Source of the DNA: Actinomycetes bacterium
Lineage (GTDB): Bacteria; Actinomycetota; Coriobacteriia; Coriobacteriales; UBA8131
DNA: 64,000 nt
NCBI GenBank assembly: GCA_009787085.1
Contig: WRGR01000039.1
Location: 1 to 64,000 of the forward strand
Direction: 5' to 3'
Under the pieces are notes generated by a model. It did no database searches and had not been told where the DNA came from. It saw only the letters and a program-made list of their open reading frames with translations. The position numbers and the translations under genes were made by a program. Each line of letters opens with the position of its first letter. Position 1 is the first letter of the stretch. Of this stretch, positions 25,909-34,412 are shown piece after piece.

Positions 25909-27508
25909 CATTGCGGACAGATTTATAAAACGGCTGGCACTTTCGGAGTTCTGCCGCCGTCTGGATGTTGCCGGCCAGCTGCAGGCTGTGGTGCCCGCTG
26001 CTGCTTTGGCCGCAGAGAATGCGGCACTGGCGGCCGCGGGTGGCTTGGGAGCCGCCGTCTTACCGGCCACTGGGGACGGGCTGTTGTTGGGCGATGCTTT
26101 TCCCGGTCATCTCAGCTACGACTCCCGTGACGTGGTGCCCGGCAGTTTGTTTTTTTGTAAGGGGGCGCGTTTCGACTCGGCATTCTTGGTAGCGGCGCTG
26201 GAACTAGGAGCTTTGGCCTATGTCAGCGAGACTGCCTACCCGGTAGGCGGCATCGGTATCATCGTTCGTGACGTGCGCAAGGCAATGGCCATGGCCGCCG
26301 CTTGGTATTACGAGGGCCTATTGGACCGGCTGAAGTTGATCGGAGTTACCGGCACCAAGGGCAAGTCGACCACGGTCTATTTTATCCGCGCCGTCCTCGA
26401 TGCCTGGATGGCCGAGCTCGGCCAGCCGAACACCGCCTTCCTTTCCAGTATCGACAACTATGACGGCGTAAAAAGCGATGAGTCCCACCTCACTACCCAA
26501 GAAAGCTTCGAGCTCTACCGGCGCTTCGCCCATGCCGTCTCCCAAGGCATCGGCTATTTATCGATGGAGGTGTCCAGTCAAGCTTTGAAGTACGACCGCA
26601 CCTACGGCATCGATTTCGATGTCAGTTGCTTTTTGAACTTCGGCCGTGACCATATCTCCGATATCGAACACCCCAGCTTGGATGACTATTTGGCTTCCAA
26701 GCTGCGTATCTTTGCCCAAAGCCGCACGGCTTGCGTTAATCTTGGCAGTGCTGAGCTGCCACAGGTGCTGAAGGCTGCTGCCGCTGCCGACCAAGTAGTC
26801 AGTTTTGGCCTCGGTGCCGACTGTCGAGCCGATGTTTGGGCCAGCGAGGTGCGGCCGCAGGGCTTGGGCACCGCCTTTGTGGCTTCGGTCTTCGGTAGCG
26901 TTATCGAGCTGCAACTGGGCTTGATCGGCAGGTTCAACGTCGAGGACGCCTTGGCGGCAGTCGCCGTTACCAGCGTGTTAGGGGTACCGGCCAGCGCCAT
27001 TCAGAGCGGTTTGGCCACAGCTCGTGTGCCGGGGCGGATGGAGCTGTTCCGGGCACCCGGCAACAAGACGGTGATCGTCGACTACGCCCATAACCAGATG
27101 AGTTTTGAGGCACTGTTCAGCGCCGTGCAGCAAGAGTTTCCGGAAAGCAGCATTTCCGTGGTCTTCGGCTGCCCGGGGCTCAAGGCCCATGACCGCCGTT
27201 CAGACCTTGGCCGCATTGCCGCCGTTCAGGCCACTGATATCGTGTTGACTGAGGAAGACCCCGGAGAAGAGCCTCCCGAGGCGATATGTTTAGATATTGC
27301 CCGCCACGTGGTTCGGGCCGGCGGCCGGCCACGGATTATCATCGATCGAGAGGAAGCCATTATCAGCAGTATCCAAAACGCACCGGAGAAGGCCGTAGTG
27401 CTTGTTACCGGCAAGGGCAGGGAGACCCGGCAAAAGCGGGGCAGAGAGTATGTTGAAGTCTTATCTGACGTGGATATTGTCCAGCGCTACATCGGGGCAG
27501 GGCAATGA
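25901..27508 (+). CDS. murE: MurE-type UDP-MurNAc-tripeptide synthetase (probably not a meso-DAP enzyme)
   Basis: GVTGTKGKSTTVYFI, YLSMEVSSQALKYDRTYGIDFD, VIVDYAHNQMSFE; EEDPGEEPP where DAP enzymes carry DNPR. Confidence 0.88.
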   Translation: MPDIADRFIKRLALSEFCRRLDVAGQLQAVVPAAALAAENAALAAAGGLGAAVLPATGDGLLLGDAFPGHLSYDSRDVVPGSLFFCKGARFDSAFLVAALELGALAYVSETAYPVGGIGIIVRDVRKAMAMAAAWYYEGLLDRLKLIGVTGTKGKSTTVYFIRAVLDAWMAELGQPNTAFLSSIDNYDGVKSDESHLTTQESFELYRRFAHAVSQGIGYLSMEVSSQALKYDRTYGIDFDVSCFLNFGRDHISDIEHPSLDDYLASKLRIFAQSRTACVNLGSAELPQVLKAAAAADQVVSFGLGADCRADVWASEVRPQGLGTAFVASVFGSVIELQLGLIGRFNVEDALAAVAVTSVLGVPASAIQSGLATARVPGRMELFRAPGNKTVIVDYAHNQMSFEALFSAVQQEFPESSISVVFGCPGLKAHDRRSDLGRIAAVQATDIVLTEEDPGEEPPEAICLDIARHVVRAGGRPRIIIDREEAIISSIQNAPEKAVVLVTGKGRETRQKRGREYVEVLSDVDIVQRYIGAGQ

Positions 27509-29124
27509 GCGGCCTCCGGCCACAACAGCCGCCGCCCAGTCAGGAAGCCCCGGGTGCACGACCGCTGCCACACCTGATCAGCATCCTGCTTGGCTCCGAG
27601 GTCTGCATCCTCGGCCTTGGTGTTACTGGCTTGGCAGTCGCCCGCTACTTCCTGCGTCTGCCGTCGCCGCCGAACCTTTCCATTTATGTCGAAGACCTGA
27701 CTCCGAAAAATGAACGAGCCATCATCGGCTTGGCCGACGAGTTCTTCAGCGACCAAAGCACGATGTTGACCAATGAGATGCGTCGCCACGAGACTCTGCT
27801 CCTGGTGGCAGGCAGCGGTGAGGATCTGCATTACCTGCATATTCATACTGCCGCTAAAGAGGTCAGGGAGGATTATCGGCTGGGGGTTATTAGCCCGGGC
27901 ATCAAGCCGACCGCCAAGCTCTTTCAAAGCGCCCATGCCCATTGCGATGAGCTGATCGGTGAGCCGGAGCTGGCCTTCCGCGTTTCTCCACAACGTTGGC
28001 TGGCAGTGACTGGCACCAATGGCAAGACCACCACCACCTGGCTTTTGAGCCATCTTTTGAATGTGGCGGGCATTCCTGCCCGGGTAGCGGGCAACATTGG
28101 CCCAACACTGATCGATGCCGTTCAGGAGCGTGCAGATGATGAGTATATCGTTGCTGAGCTTTCCTCCTTCCAGTTGGCAAACTCGCCATCCATTGCTCCT
28201 GAGGCGGCGATACTCCTGAATATCACCACCGACCATATCAGTTGGCATGGCAGCTTTGATGCCTACTACGAAGCCAAATTGCGGGTTTTTAGCTGCATGC
28301 GGCCAAATGACATAGTGGTGATCGACGCAGTGTCCCGAACTGGCCAAGGCGTCATTGCCCGGGCCGAAGCCGCCGGCCATCGGGTGGTTCGCCTAGGCAG
28401 GCCACCAGCCGGGGGTGATGCGGTCGAAGCTGGGCTGGAAGCAGCTTGGGTAGACTCTGCTGGGCGCTTGGCACTGGCTTTGGACGGTCGCACGGAGTCG
28501 GTCATTGCTGCCTCCAAACTGAGGATAAAAGGGGAGCACAACCAGATGAACGCACTGGCTGGGGCAGCGGTTGCCCTGCACGTTGGTGCCAGCGTGGCAG
28601 CGCTTGAGCGGGGGCTGGCTACTTTCGCCCCCATCGAGCACCGTATTGAGCCAGCGGGCAGGGTCGGCGGAGTCGAATTTTTCAACGACTCCAAGGCCAC
28701 CAATCCAGAGGCCACCCTGATGGCCCTTTCGGCCTTTGACGACAGGCCTTTGATCTTGCTGCTCGGCGGCGAGGACAAGCACACCCCTTTGGATGAGCTG
28801 GTGGACAGAACCCTCCAGCGCTGTCGGCTGGTGCTCTGCTATGGCCAAGCAGCCCAACGCTTTTTCGATGCCTTCACTGTCGAGCTGCGCAAACAGGAGC
28901 GGGAAGAGGGTGTGGCCACCAGCCACTGCCAAGTTCTGCTCAGCAACACGATGCGCGAAGCATTCCAAGTTGCGGCCAGCCAGGCCCGTCCGGGCGATGT
29001 GGTGTTGCTCTCGCCGGCCTCGGCCTCCTTTGACGAGTTCAGTTGCTTTGAGGAGCGCGGTGCGACCTTCAAGCAGTATGTGGCCGAGATGGTCGGCTGG
29101 CACGCTCCACAGGCGGAGTTATGA
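27505..29124 (+). CDS. murD: UDP-MurNAc-L-Ala:D-Glu ligase MurD
   Basis: AVTGTNGKTTTTWLL, EFFNDSKATNPEATLMAL, LLLGGEDKHTPLDEL; 4-nt overlap with murE. Confidence 0.95.
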   Translation: MSGLRPQQPPPSQEAPGARPLPHLISILLGSEVCILGLGVTGLAVARYFLRLPSPPNLSIYVEDLTPKNERAIIGLADEFFSDQSTMLTNEMRRHETLLLVAGSGEDLHYLHIHTAAKEVREDYRLGVISPGIKPTAKLFQSAHAHCDELIGEPELAFRVSPQRWLAVTGTNGKTTTTWLLSHLLNVAGIPARVAGNIGPTLIDAVQERADDEYIVAELSSFQLANSPSIAPEAAILLNITTDHISWHGSFDAYYEAKLRVFSCMRPNDIVVIDAVSRTGQGVIARAEAAGHRVVRLGRPPAGGDAVEAGLEAAWVDSAGRLALALDGRTESVIAASKLRIKGEHNQMNALAGAAVALHVGASVAALERGLATFAPIEHRIEPAGRVGGVEFFNDSKATNPEATLMALSAFDDRPLILLLGGEDKHTPLDELVDRTLQRCRLVLCYGQAAQRFFDAFTVELRKQEREEGVATSHCQVLLSNTMREAFQVAASQARPGDVVLLSPASASFDEFSCFEERGATFKQYVAEMVGWHAPQAEL

Positions 29125-30230
29125 GAGTCGTAGTATCGGCCGGCGGCACGGCTGGGCACGTCAACCCAGCCTTGGCGGTTGCCCAAGAGCTGCGCGGCCT
29201 CGGCTGCTCTGTACTCTGGGTTGGTACGCCGAACAGCTTCGAGCAGTCACTGGTGGACCGGGAGGGTTTCGAGTTCGTCGGCTTTGCCGCACATGGCTTC
29301 AACCGCCGTCGTCCTTGGACACTCCTAAGCGCCGCCAGCCGCCAACTGGCTGCTCGTAGTGCCTGCCGTCGCTGGCTTCGGGATCGCGGCGTTCAGGCCG
29401 TGGCCTGTTTTGGCGGCTACGCCACGCTGGCGGTCGGCATGGCCGCCATAGCCTTGAAGCTGCCGCTGTTGGTGCACGAGCAAAACGCCCGCATCGGCCT
29501 AGCTAACCGGCTGCTGGCCAAAAACGCCGACGTGCTGGCTATAAGCTATGCTCAAGCCGCCGCTGACAGCAGGTGCCGGGGACGGGTGGAGTTGACTGGC
29601 AATCCACTGCGGGCATCCCTGTTCTCCCAAGACAAGGCCCAGTCCCGGGCGCACTTCGGCTTTGATCCGGAAGCATTGGTGCTCTTGGCCTTTGGTGGCA
29701 GCCTGGGTGCCAAGCACTTGAACCATGCCTTGCTGGGCCTAGCTGCCGACCTGCTCTCCAGTTTTCCTCAGCTGCAGGTCTTGCAGGTTACCGGTCAACT
29801 TGACCACCGGGCGGTGCAGGATGCGGCCTTGGGGCTTGGCCTGGATGAGCGACGCTGGCGGCTTTTACCCTATTGCGACACGATGGGCGCGGCTTATGCC
29901 GCTGCTGACTTGGTTTTGTGCCGGGCTGGCGCTTCCACTTTAGCCGAGCTTGGGGCTTTGGCAAAACCGTCACTGTTGGTGCCTTACCCGTATGCTGCCG
30001 CCGATGAACAGAGCGCCAATGCTGCCCGGATGGCTGCGGCTGGTGCCGCGCTGGTGGTGGCCGATGCCGAGTTGGACAGCCCCAGTTTTGCAGAGAAGCT
30101 CGATGCCCTGCTCGCTGATGGCGCCTTACGGCAGCGGATGGCGGCAGCGGCCAGAGATTGTGCGATTCACCATGCCCGCGAACGGGTTGCAGGGATTATA
30201 ATGGAACTCGCAAAAGATAGGGCCACGTAA
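29121..30230 (+). CDS. murG: MurG glycosyltransferase
   Basis: VVSAGGTAGHVNPALAVAQEL, LLVHEQNARIGLANRLLA, LTGNPLRASLF, LVPYPYAAADEQSANA. Confidence 0.96.
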   Translation: MRVVVSAGGTAGHVNPALAVAQELRGLGCSVLWVGTPNSFEQSLVDREGFEFVGFAAHGFNRRRPWTLLSAASRQLAARSACRRWLRDRGVQAVACFGGYATLAVGMAAIALKLPLLVHEQNARIGLANRLLAKNADVLAISYAQAAADSRCRGRVELTGNPLRASLFSQDKAQSRAHFGFDPEALVLLAFGGSLGAKHLNHALLGLAADLLSSFPQLQVLQVTGQLDHRAVQDAALGLGLDERRWRLLPYCDTMGAAYAAADLVLCRAGASTLAELGALAKPSLLVPYPYAAADEQSANAARMAAAGAALVVADAELDSPSFAEKLDALLADGALRQRMAAAARDCAIHHARERVAGIIMELAKDRAT

Positions 30231-30272
30231 ACAAGGCATGTACACAAAACACTGACCCTGAGGAGCGATTCT

Positions 30273-32795
30273 GTGTCTGATTTCAAACATGTGCACTTTA
30301 TCGGCGCGGGCGGATCCGGCATGAGCGGCTTGGTGCTGCTTGCCCATGCCCAAGGGCTGAAGGTTTCGGGTTCTGATCAGAAGCCGACGAAATACTTGGA
30401 GGCCGTGCTGGCAGCTGGTATTCCCGTGAGCTTTGAGCAGCAAGCTGCCAATGTTGCCGACAGCAGCATAGACTTGGTTGTGGTTTCCACCGCTGTGCCC
30501 GATGACAACCCGGAGCTGGCGGCCGCCCGGCAACGTGGCTTGACCATCTGGAAGCGGGCGCAGATGCTGGATTGGCTGGGACGCGGCAAACGCTGCTTGG
30601 CTGTAGCCGGCACCCATGGCAAGACCACCACCTCCTCGATGCTGGCCTCGACTTTGGACGGCCTGTTCCTTGACCCGAGCTTTCTAATCGGTGGTGTGTT
30701 GGCGGGCTTCGGTGCCACCGCCCGCAGTGGCCGAGGTGAGGACTACGTAATCGAGGCCGACGAATCCGACGAGTCCTTCGTCTACCTGCATCCTAAGCTG
30801 GCGATCATCACTAACATCGAGTGGGATCACATTGACCACTATGCGTCGTTGCAAGAGGTAGAGGCGGCCTTCAGCCGTTTTATCCAGACCATTGACCCTG
30901 ACGGCTGCCTGGTCTGTTGTGCCGATGACCCGGTCTTATTGGCGGTAGCCAGGTCATCCGGACGGAGTTTTGTGACCTATGGCGAAATGGCAGGTGCTGA
31001 CTACCGCTGTCTGCCCGAAGCGGCCTCCTGCTTCACTGTCTGCTATCCGGACGGGCAGAGGCTCAGCGTCAGGATCGACACCTCGCCCGGCATACATAAC
31101 ATGCTCAATGCCAGCGCTGTACTGGCGGCCTTGGACCTGTTGGGTCTAGATCGCAGCGCCACTGCCGCCGCCTTATCTGGGTTTGCTGGTGCCAAACGGC
31201 GTTTTGAGCTTGTCGGCGAGGTGCGGCAAGTACAGGTAGTCGATGACTATGGGCACCATCCAACAGAGTTCAAGGCCACGTTGGCCGCCGCGCAGAGCTT
31301 GGGTTATCGGCGTGTCCACCTGCTTTTTCAGCCACATCGCTTCACCCGTCTGCAGGGTCTATTCAATGACTTCGTCGAATCCTTCGACCTTGCCGATAGC
31401 ATCAGCCTACTTGAGGTCTATCCGGCTGGGGAGCAACCCATCGAGGGCATTGACTCGCATGCTTTGGCCAGTGCTCTTCAAGAACGGCATCCGAAGAAGT
31501 TGGTAGAGGTTTTCCCCGACCCCAGTCAAGCCGTTCGGGCGCTAGCTGAGCTGGCCGGCCCCGACGACCTGGTCTTGACTATGGGGGCAGGGGACATCAC
31601 CCAGTTGGCACCAAAGATTGTCGAGGCTTTGGCCAGCCAGGACGGCAGCGACAGCGCTGGCCTGGGTCATCTGGCTGAGGTCGAAAACGATGTCTCCGCG
31701 CATGATACGAGCGGCCATTTAGCAGTGCGTCAGGAAAATCCCGAGGCGAGCCCGCCTATTGCCAAGGGCGGCGACCTGTCGGCTTCGATATTCGAAGCCT
31801 ATTGTGAGCTGGAAGGCAACATCCAAGGGAGCTTGATGCTCAATGAGCCGATGAACCGGCACACCAGCTTTCACATCGGCGGCCCAGTGGCCTTGCTTGT
31901 GGAGTGTGCCTCGATTGGCGATATGAATGAAAGCCTAAGTGTTATCCATAAATACCAACTGCCTTGGACGGTCATCGGCAAGGGCAGCAATCTTTTGGTC
32001 GCCGATGCGGGTTTCATGGGGGCGGTGCTCATCTTAGGGCGGGAGTTCAAGACATTCCATCTGCCCCATGACCATCCGGGTGAGACCTTGTCGGCCATGG
32101 CCAGCAGCCATGGCCAGCGGCGGCCACCCGCCCCGGATGTTCGTAGCGGCGGCGGTGCCGATGGGTCAAGTGACGGTAAGCTGGTGTGTGGTGCCGGAGT
32201 GTTGCTTGGCAATCTGGTACAAGCGGCCTTCAAATGTGGCTATTCCGGCCTAGAGTTTGCTGTTGGCATTCCTGGCACCCTCGGAGGCGCGGTGTTTATG
32301 AATGCCGGCAGTGCCAACGAATGGATCAGTTCGACGCTCAACGCGGTCACGGTGCTCAGGCCGGGCTGCGGCCTTGTTCGCTACCATGCCTGTGAGCTGC
32401 CTTGGAGTTACCGCTTTAGCGGCCTGCCGCCAGGAGAGGTGGTGGTAGAGGCCGAGCTGTTGGTGCGCAAGGGCAACCTTGAGCATATCCGGGGCAAAAT
32501 GGAGGCATTGTTGAGAAAACGCCAGAAGTCCCAGCCCCTTAGCCTCCCCAGTGCCGGCAGCGTATTCAGAAACCCTCCGGACGCTTCGGCCGGTCAGCTT
32601 ATTGACTCTTTAGGAATGAAAGGCTTCGCCATTGGCGATGCCAGCATCTCTGAGATGCATGCCAACTTTATTGTCAACCGTGGTCAGGCCAAGGCTGTTG
32701 ACGTGCTGGCGTTGATCCAAGAAGTGCGAAGGCGGGTGAAGGAGAGCTATGGTAAGGAACTCAGCACCGAAATCCGGTTCATCGGCTTCTCCTGA
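30273..32795 (+). CDS. MurC-MurB fusion (UDP-MurNAc:L-Ala ligase / UDP-MurNAc dehydrogenase)
   Basis: MurC half: HFIGAGGSGMSGLVLL, VAGTHGKTTTSSML, VDDYGHHPTEFKATL. MurB half: NRHTSFHIGGPVALLVEC, IGKGSNLLVADAGF, GIPGTLGGAVFMNAGS, SAGSVFRNP. One continuous 840-codon frame. Confidence 0.94.
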   Translation: MSDFKHVHFIGAGGSGMSGLVLLAHAQGLKVSGSDQKPTKYLEAVLAAGIPVSFEQQAANVADSSIDLVVVSTAVPDDNPELAAARQRGLTIWKRAQMLDWLGRGKRCLAVAGTHGKTTTSSMLASTLDGLFLDPSFLIGGVLAGFGATARSGRGEDYVIEADESDESFVYLHPKLAIITNIEWDHIDHYASLQEVEAAFSRFIQTIDPDGCLVCCADDPVLLAVARSSGRSFVTYGEMAGADYRCLPEAASCFTVCYPDGQRLSVRIDTSPGIHNMLNASAVLAALDLLGLDRSATAAALSGFAGAKRRFELVGEVRQVQVVDDYGHHPTEFKATLAAAQSLGYRRVHLLFQPHRFTRLQGLFNDFVESFDLADSISLLEVYPAGEQPIEGIDSHALASALQERHPKKLVEVFPDPSQAVRALAELAGPDDLVLTMGAGDITQLAPKIVEALASQDGSDSAGLGHLAEVENDVSAHDTSGHLAVRQENPEASPPIAKGGDLSASIFEAYCELEGNIQGSLMLNEPMNRHTSFHIGGPVALLVECASIGDMNESLSVIHKYQLPWTVIGKGSNLLVADAGFMGAVLILGREFKTFHLPHDHPGETLSAMASSHGQRRPPAPDVRSGGGADGSSDGKLVCGAGVLLGNLVQAAFKCGYSGLEFAVGIPGTLGGAVFMNAGSANEWISSTLNAVTVLRPGCGLVRYHACELPWSYRFSGLPPGEVVVEAELLVRKGNLEHIRGKMEALLRKRQKSQPLSLPSAGSVFRNPPDASAGQLIDSLGMKGFAIGDASISEMHANFIVNRGQAKAVDVLALIQEVRRRVKESYGKELSTEIRFIGFS

Positions 32796-34353
32796 TAAAC
32801 GCCGACGGGCGAGTGGCACAGGCCAGGCCAGTGGCCCGACCGCTGCTGGCTCTGGCCGTCGCCAGAGCCAGCAGCGCGGATCCGCTTCGCCCAGTGGCAG
32901 CCGCCGCCAAGGTTTGGCAGGCGATGCCGGGTGGGTTTCAGGAGCCAATGCCAACAATGTTTTGCCCCGGCAGCGACACCCGAAGAGCGCTGTATCTAGG
33001 CTACGGTCGGATTCGCCCCCAGCACCGTCATCGGTTTCTGGGCAGCCTTTCTCACAGGGGCGCGGCCATCATCCGGCACCGTTGTCCGGGCAGCGGCCAG
33101 CACAGCGCCAGCCAGCACAGCGGCGTCCAGCACAGCGCCAGCCAGCACAGCGCCAGCCAGCACAGCGGCGTCCAGTGCAGCGGCATCCGGAGTCATTCAC
33201 CGCAAGCGTATCGGAGGACTGCCAACGTCGTCAGCGTCCCGAGTATCGGGAGAACAGCAGCCACCATCTTTACTCTGACCAGTTTGAGCACCGCCTGAGA
33301 ACCCCCCGAGCTCGGGCGCAGGCTTCGACGCGTGTCTTGACATCCCTTGGCAAACAGGGCAAACAGCAGAATAGTGGTGGCAGTCGATCACCGAGTCGCC
33401 GTGGCGACGAGGTCACAGGGCGGAGCACCCGCCAACGCCAAGAGCGACAAGAGCGCGCTGCCCGCCGCGACACTGCCGGTCGCGAAACGGTAGGCGGTGG
33501 TCGTCTCCACGTCCATTTGGCGGTGAAGATAGCCGCAGTGCTGGCGGTGCTGGCCATCGCCGTCTTCGTGGTTTATATGGCTCCCAGCTTTACCATTACC
33601 AACGTTCAGGTGGAGGGCGCGAATTATTTACAGGCGAGCTACATCAAAGACAAGGTGGCTGGTTCCATAAAAGACAATACCTTGCTGCGCATCGACACAA
33701 GCGAAGTGGCCGCCCGGGTGCTGACAGAGCCTTGGGTGGCTTCGGTTCAGGTCAAACGGCATTTCCCTTCTACCTTGGTGCTGCAGGTCAGCGAACGTCA
33801 GCCGATAGCGGCGGTGGCGCTTTCCGGTGCTGAGACGAAAAGCAACAAGGTCGTATGGGCGCTTTCCAACGACGGGGTATGGCTGGGCGAGGTGAAAGCC
33901 ATCGGCCAACATGTACAAGGTTTGGATCCGGCAAAGCTGATCCAGATCGTGGATGTATCGCCAGTTTTGCAGCCCAGTATCGGTGGCTCAGTGGCAGAGG
34001 GCAGCAGCATCTATGCCATGATGACCAAGACGGCCTCGATGCTGGACTCCAAATTGGGAACAACGGTCGATGCTGGTGTGGCTAACGCCTTGAGGATAAT
34101 CGACGGTTTCAGTGTAGATATGCGCACTCAGGTGACATCGATTTCGGCACCAGATACAGTGCGCACCATGCTCTACCTGAACAACAAGACCATGGTAGCC
34201 ATAGGCTCTGCCGATGACGTCACGGCCAAGGAAGCGGCGATCAAAACGATCATCAGAGATCATGGGGCAGATATCAGCTATATCAATGTTCGAGTGCCTG
34301 ACCGGGCATCATACCGGCTAACCGATAGTTCACCGGAGGTTTTAGCGGGCTGA
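32749..34353 (+). CDS. ftsQ: FtsQ/DivIB with long repetitive basic N-terminal tail
   Basis: Single TM followed by POTRA-like FTITNVQVEGANYLQASYIKDKVAGSIKDNTLLRIDTSEVAARVLTEPWVASVQVKRHFPSTLVLQVSERQPIA. Confidence 0.85.
   Translation: MVRNSAPKSGSSASPDKRRRASGTGQASGPTAAGSGRRQSQQRGSASPSGSRRQGLAGDAGWVSGANANNVLPRQRHPKSAVSRLRSDSPPAPSSVSGQPFSQGRGHHPAPLSGQRPAQRQPAQRRPAQRQPAQRQPAQRRPVQRHPESFTASVSEDCQRRQRPEYRENSSHHLYSDQFEHRLRTPRARAQASTRVLTSLGKQGKQQNSGGSRSPSRRGDEVTGRSTRQRQERQERAARRDTAGRETVGGGRLHVHLAVKIAAVLAVLAIAVFVVYMAPSFTITNVQVEGANYLQASYIKDKVAGSIKDNTLLRIDTSEVAARVLTEPWVASVQVKRHFPSTLVLQVSERQPIAAVALSGAETKSNKVVWALSNDGVWLGEVKAIGQHVQGLDPAKLIQIVDVSPVLQPSIGGSVAEGSSIYAMMTKTASMLDSKLGTTVDAGVANALRIIDGFSVDMRTQVTSISAPDTVRTMLYLNNKTMVAIGSADDVTAKEAAIKTIIRDHGADISYINVRVPDRASYRLTDSSPEVLAG
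33091..33195 (+). repeat. In-frame 15-bp tandem repeats encoding (PAQRQ/R)n
   Basis: About 7 copies within ftsQ. Confidence 0.88.
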
Positions 34354-34412
34354 GTGGGCGTTGCGTGGTACCATATGGTGGTTCGCAATTGCCGATATCG
34401 AAGGAGACCAGC

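Noticed and set aside
33091-33195. Short tandem repeats considered as a CRISPR array
   Set aside because: 15-bp in-frame coding units with no spacers; they lie inside ftsQ. The same reasoning applies to 52169-52264 and 6592-6656.
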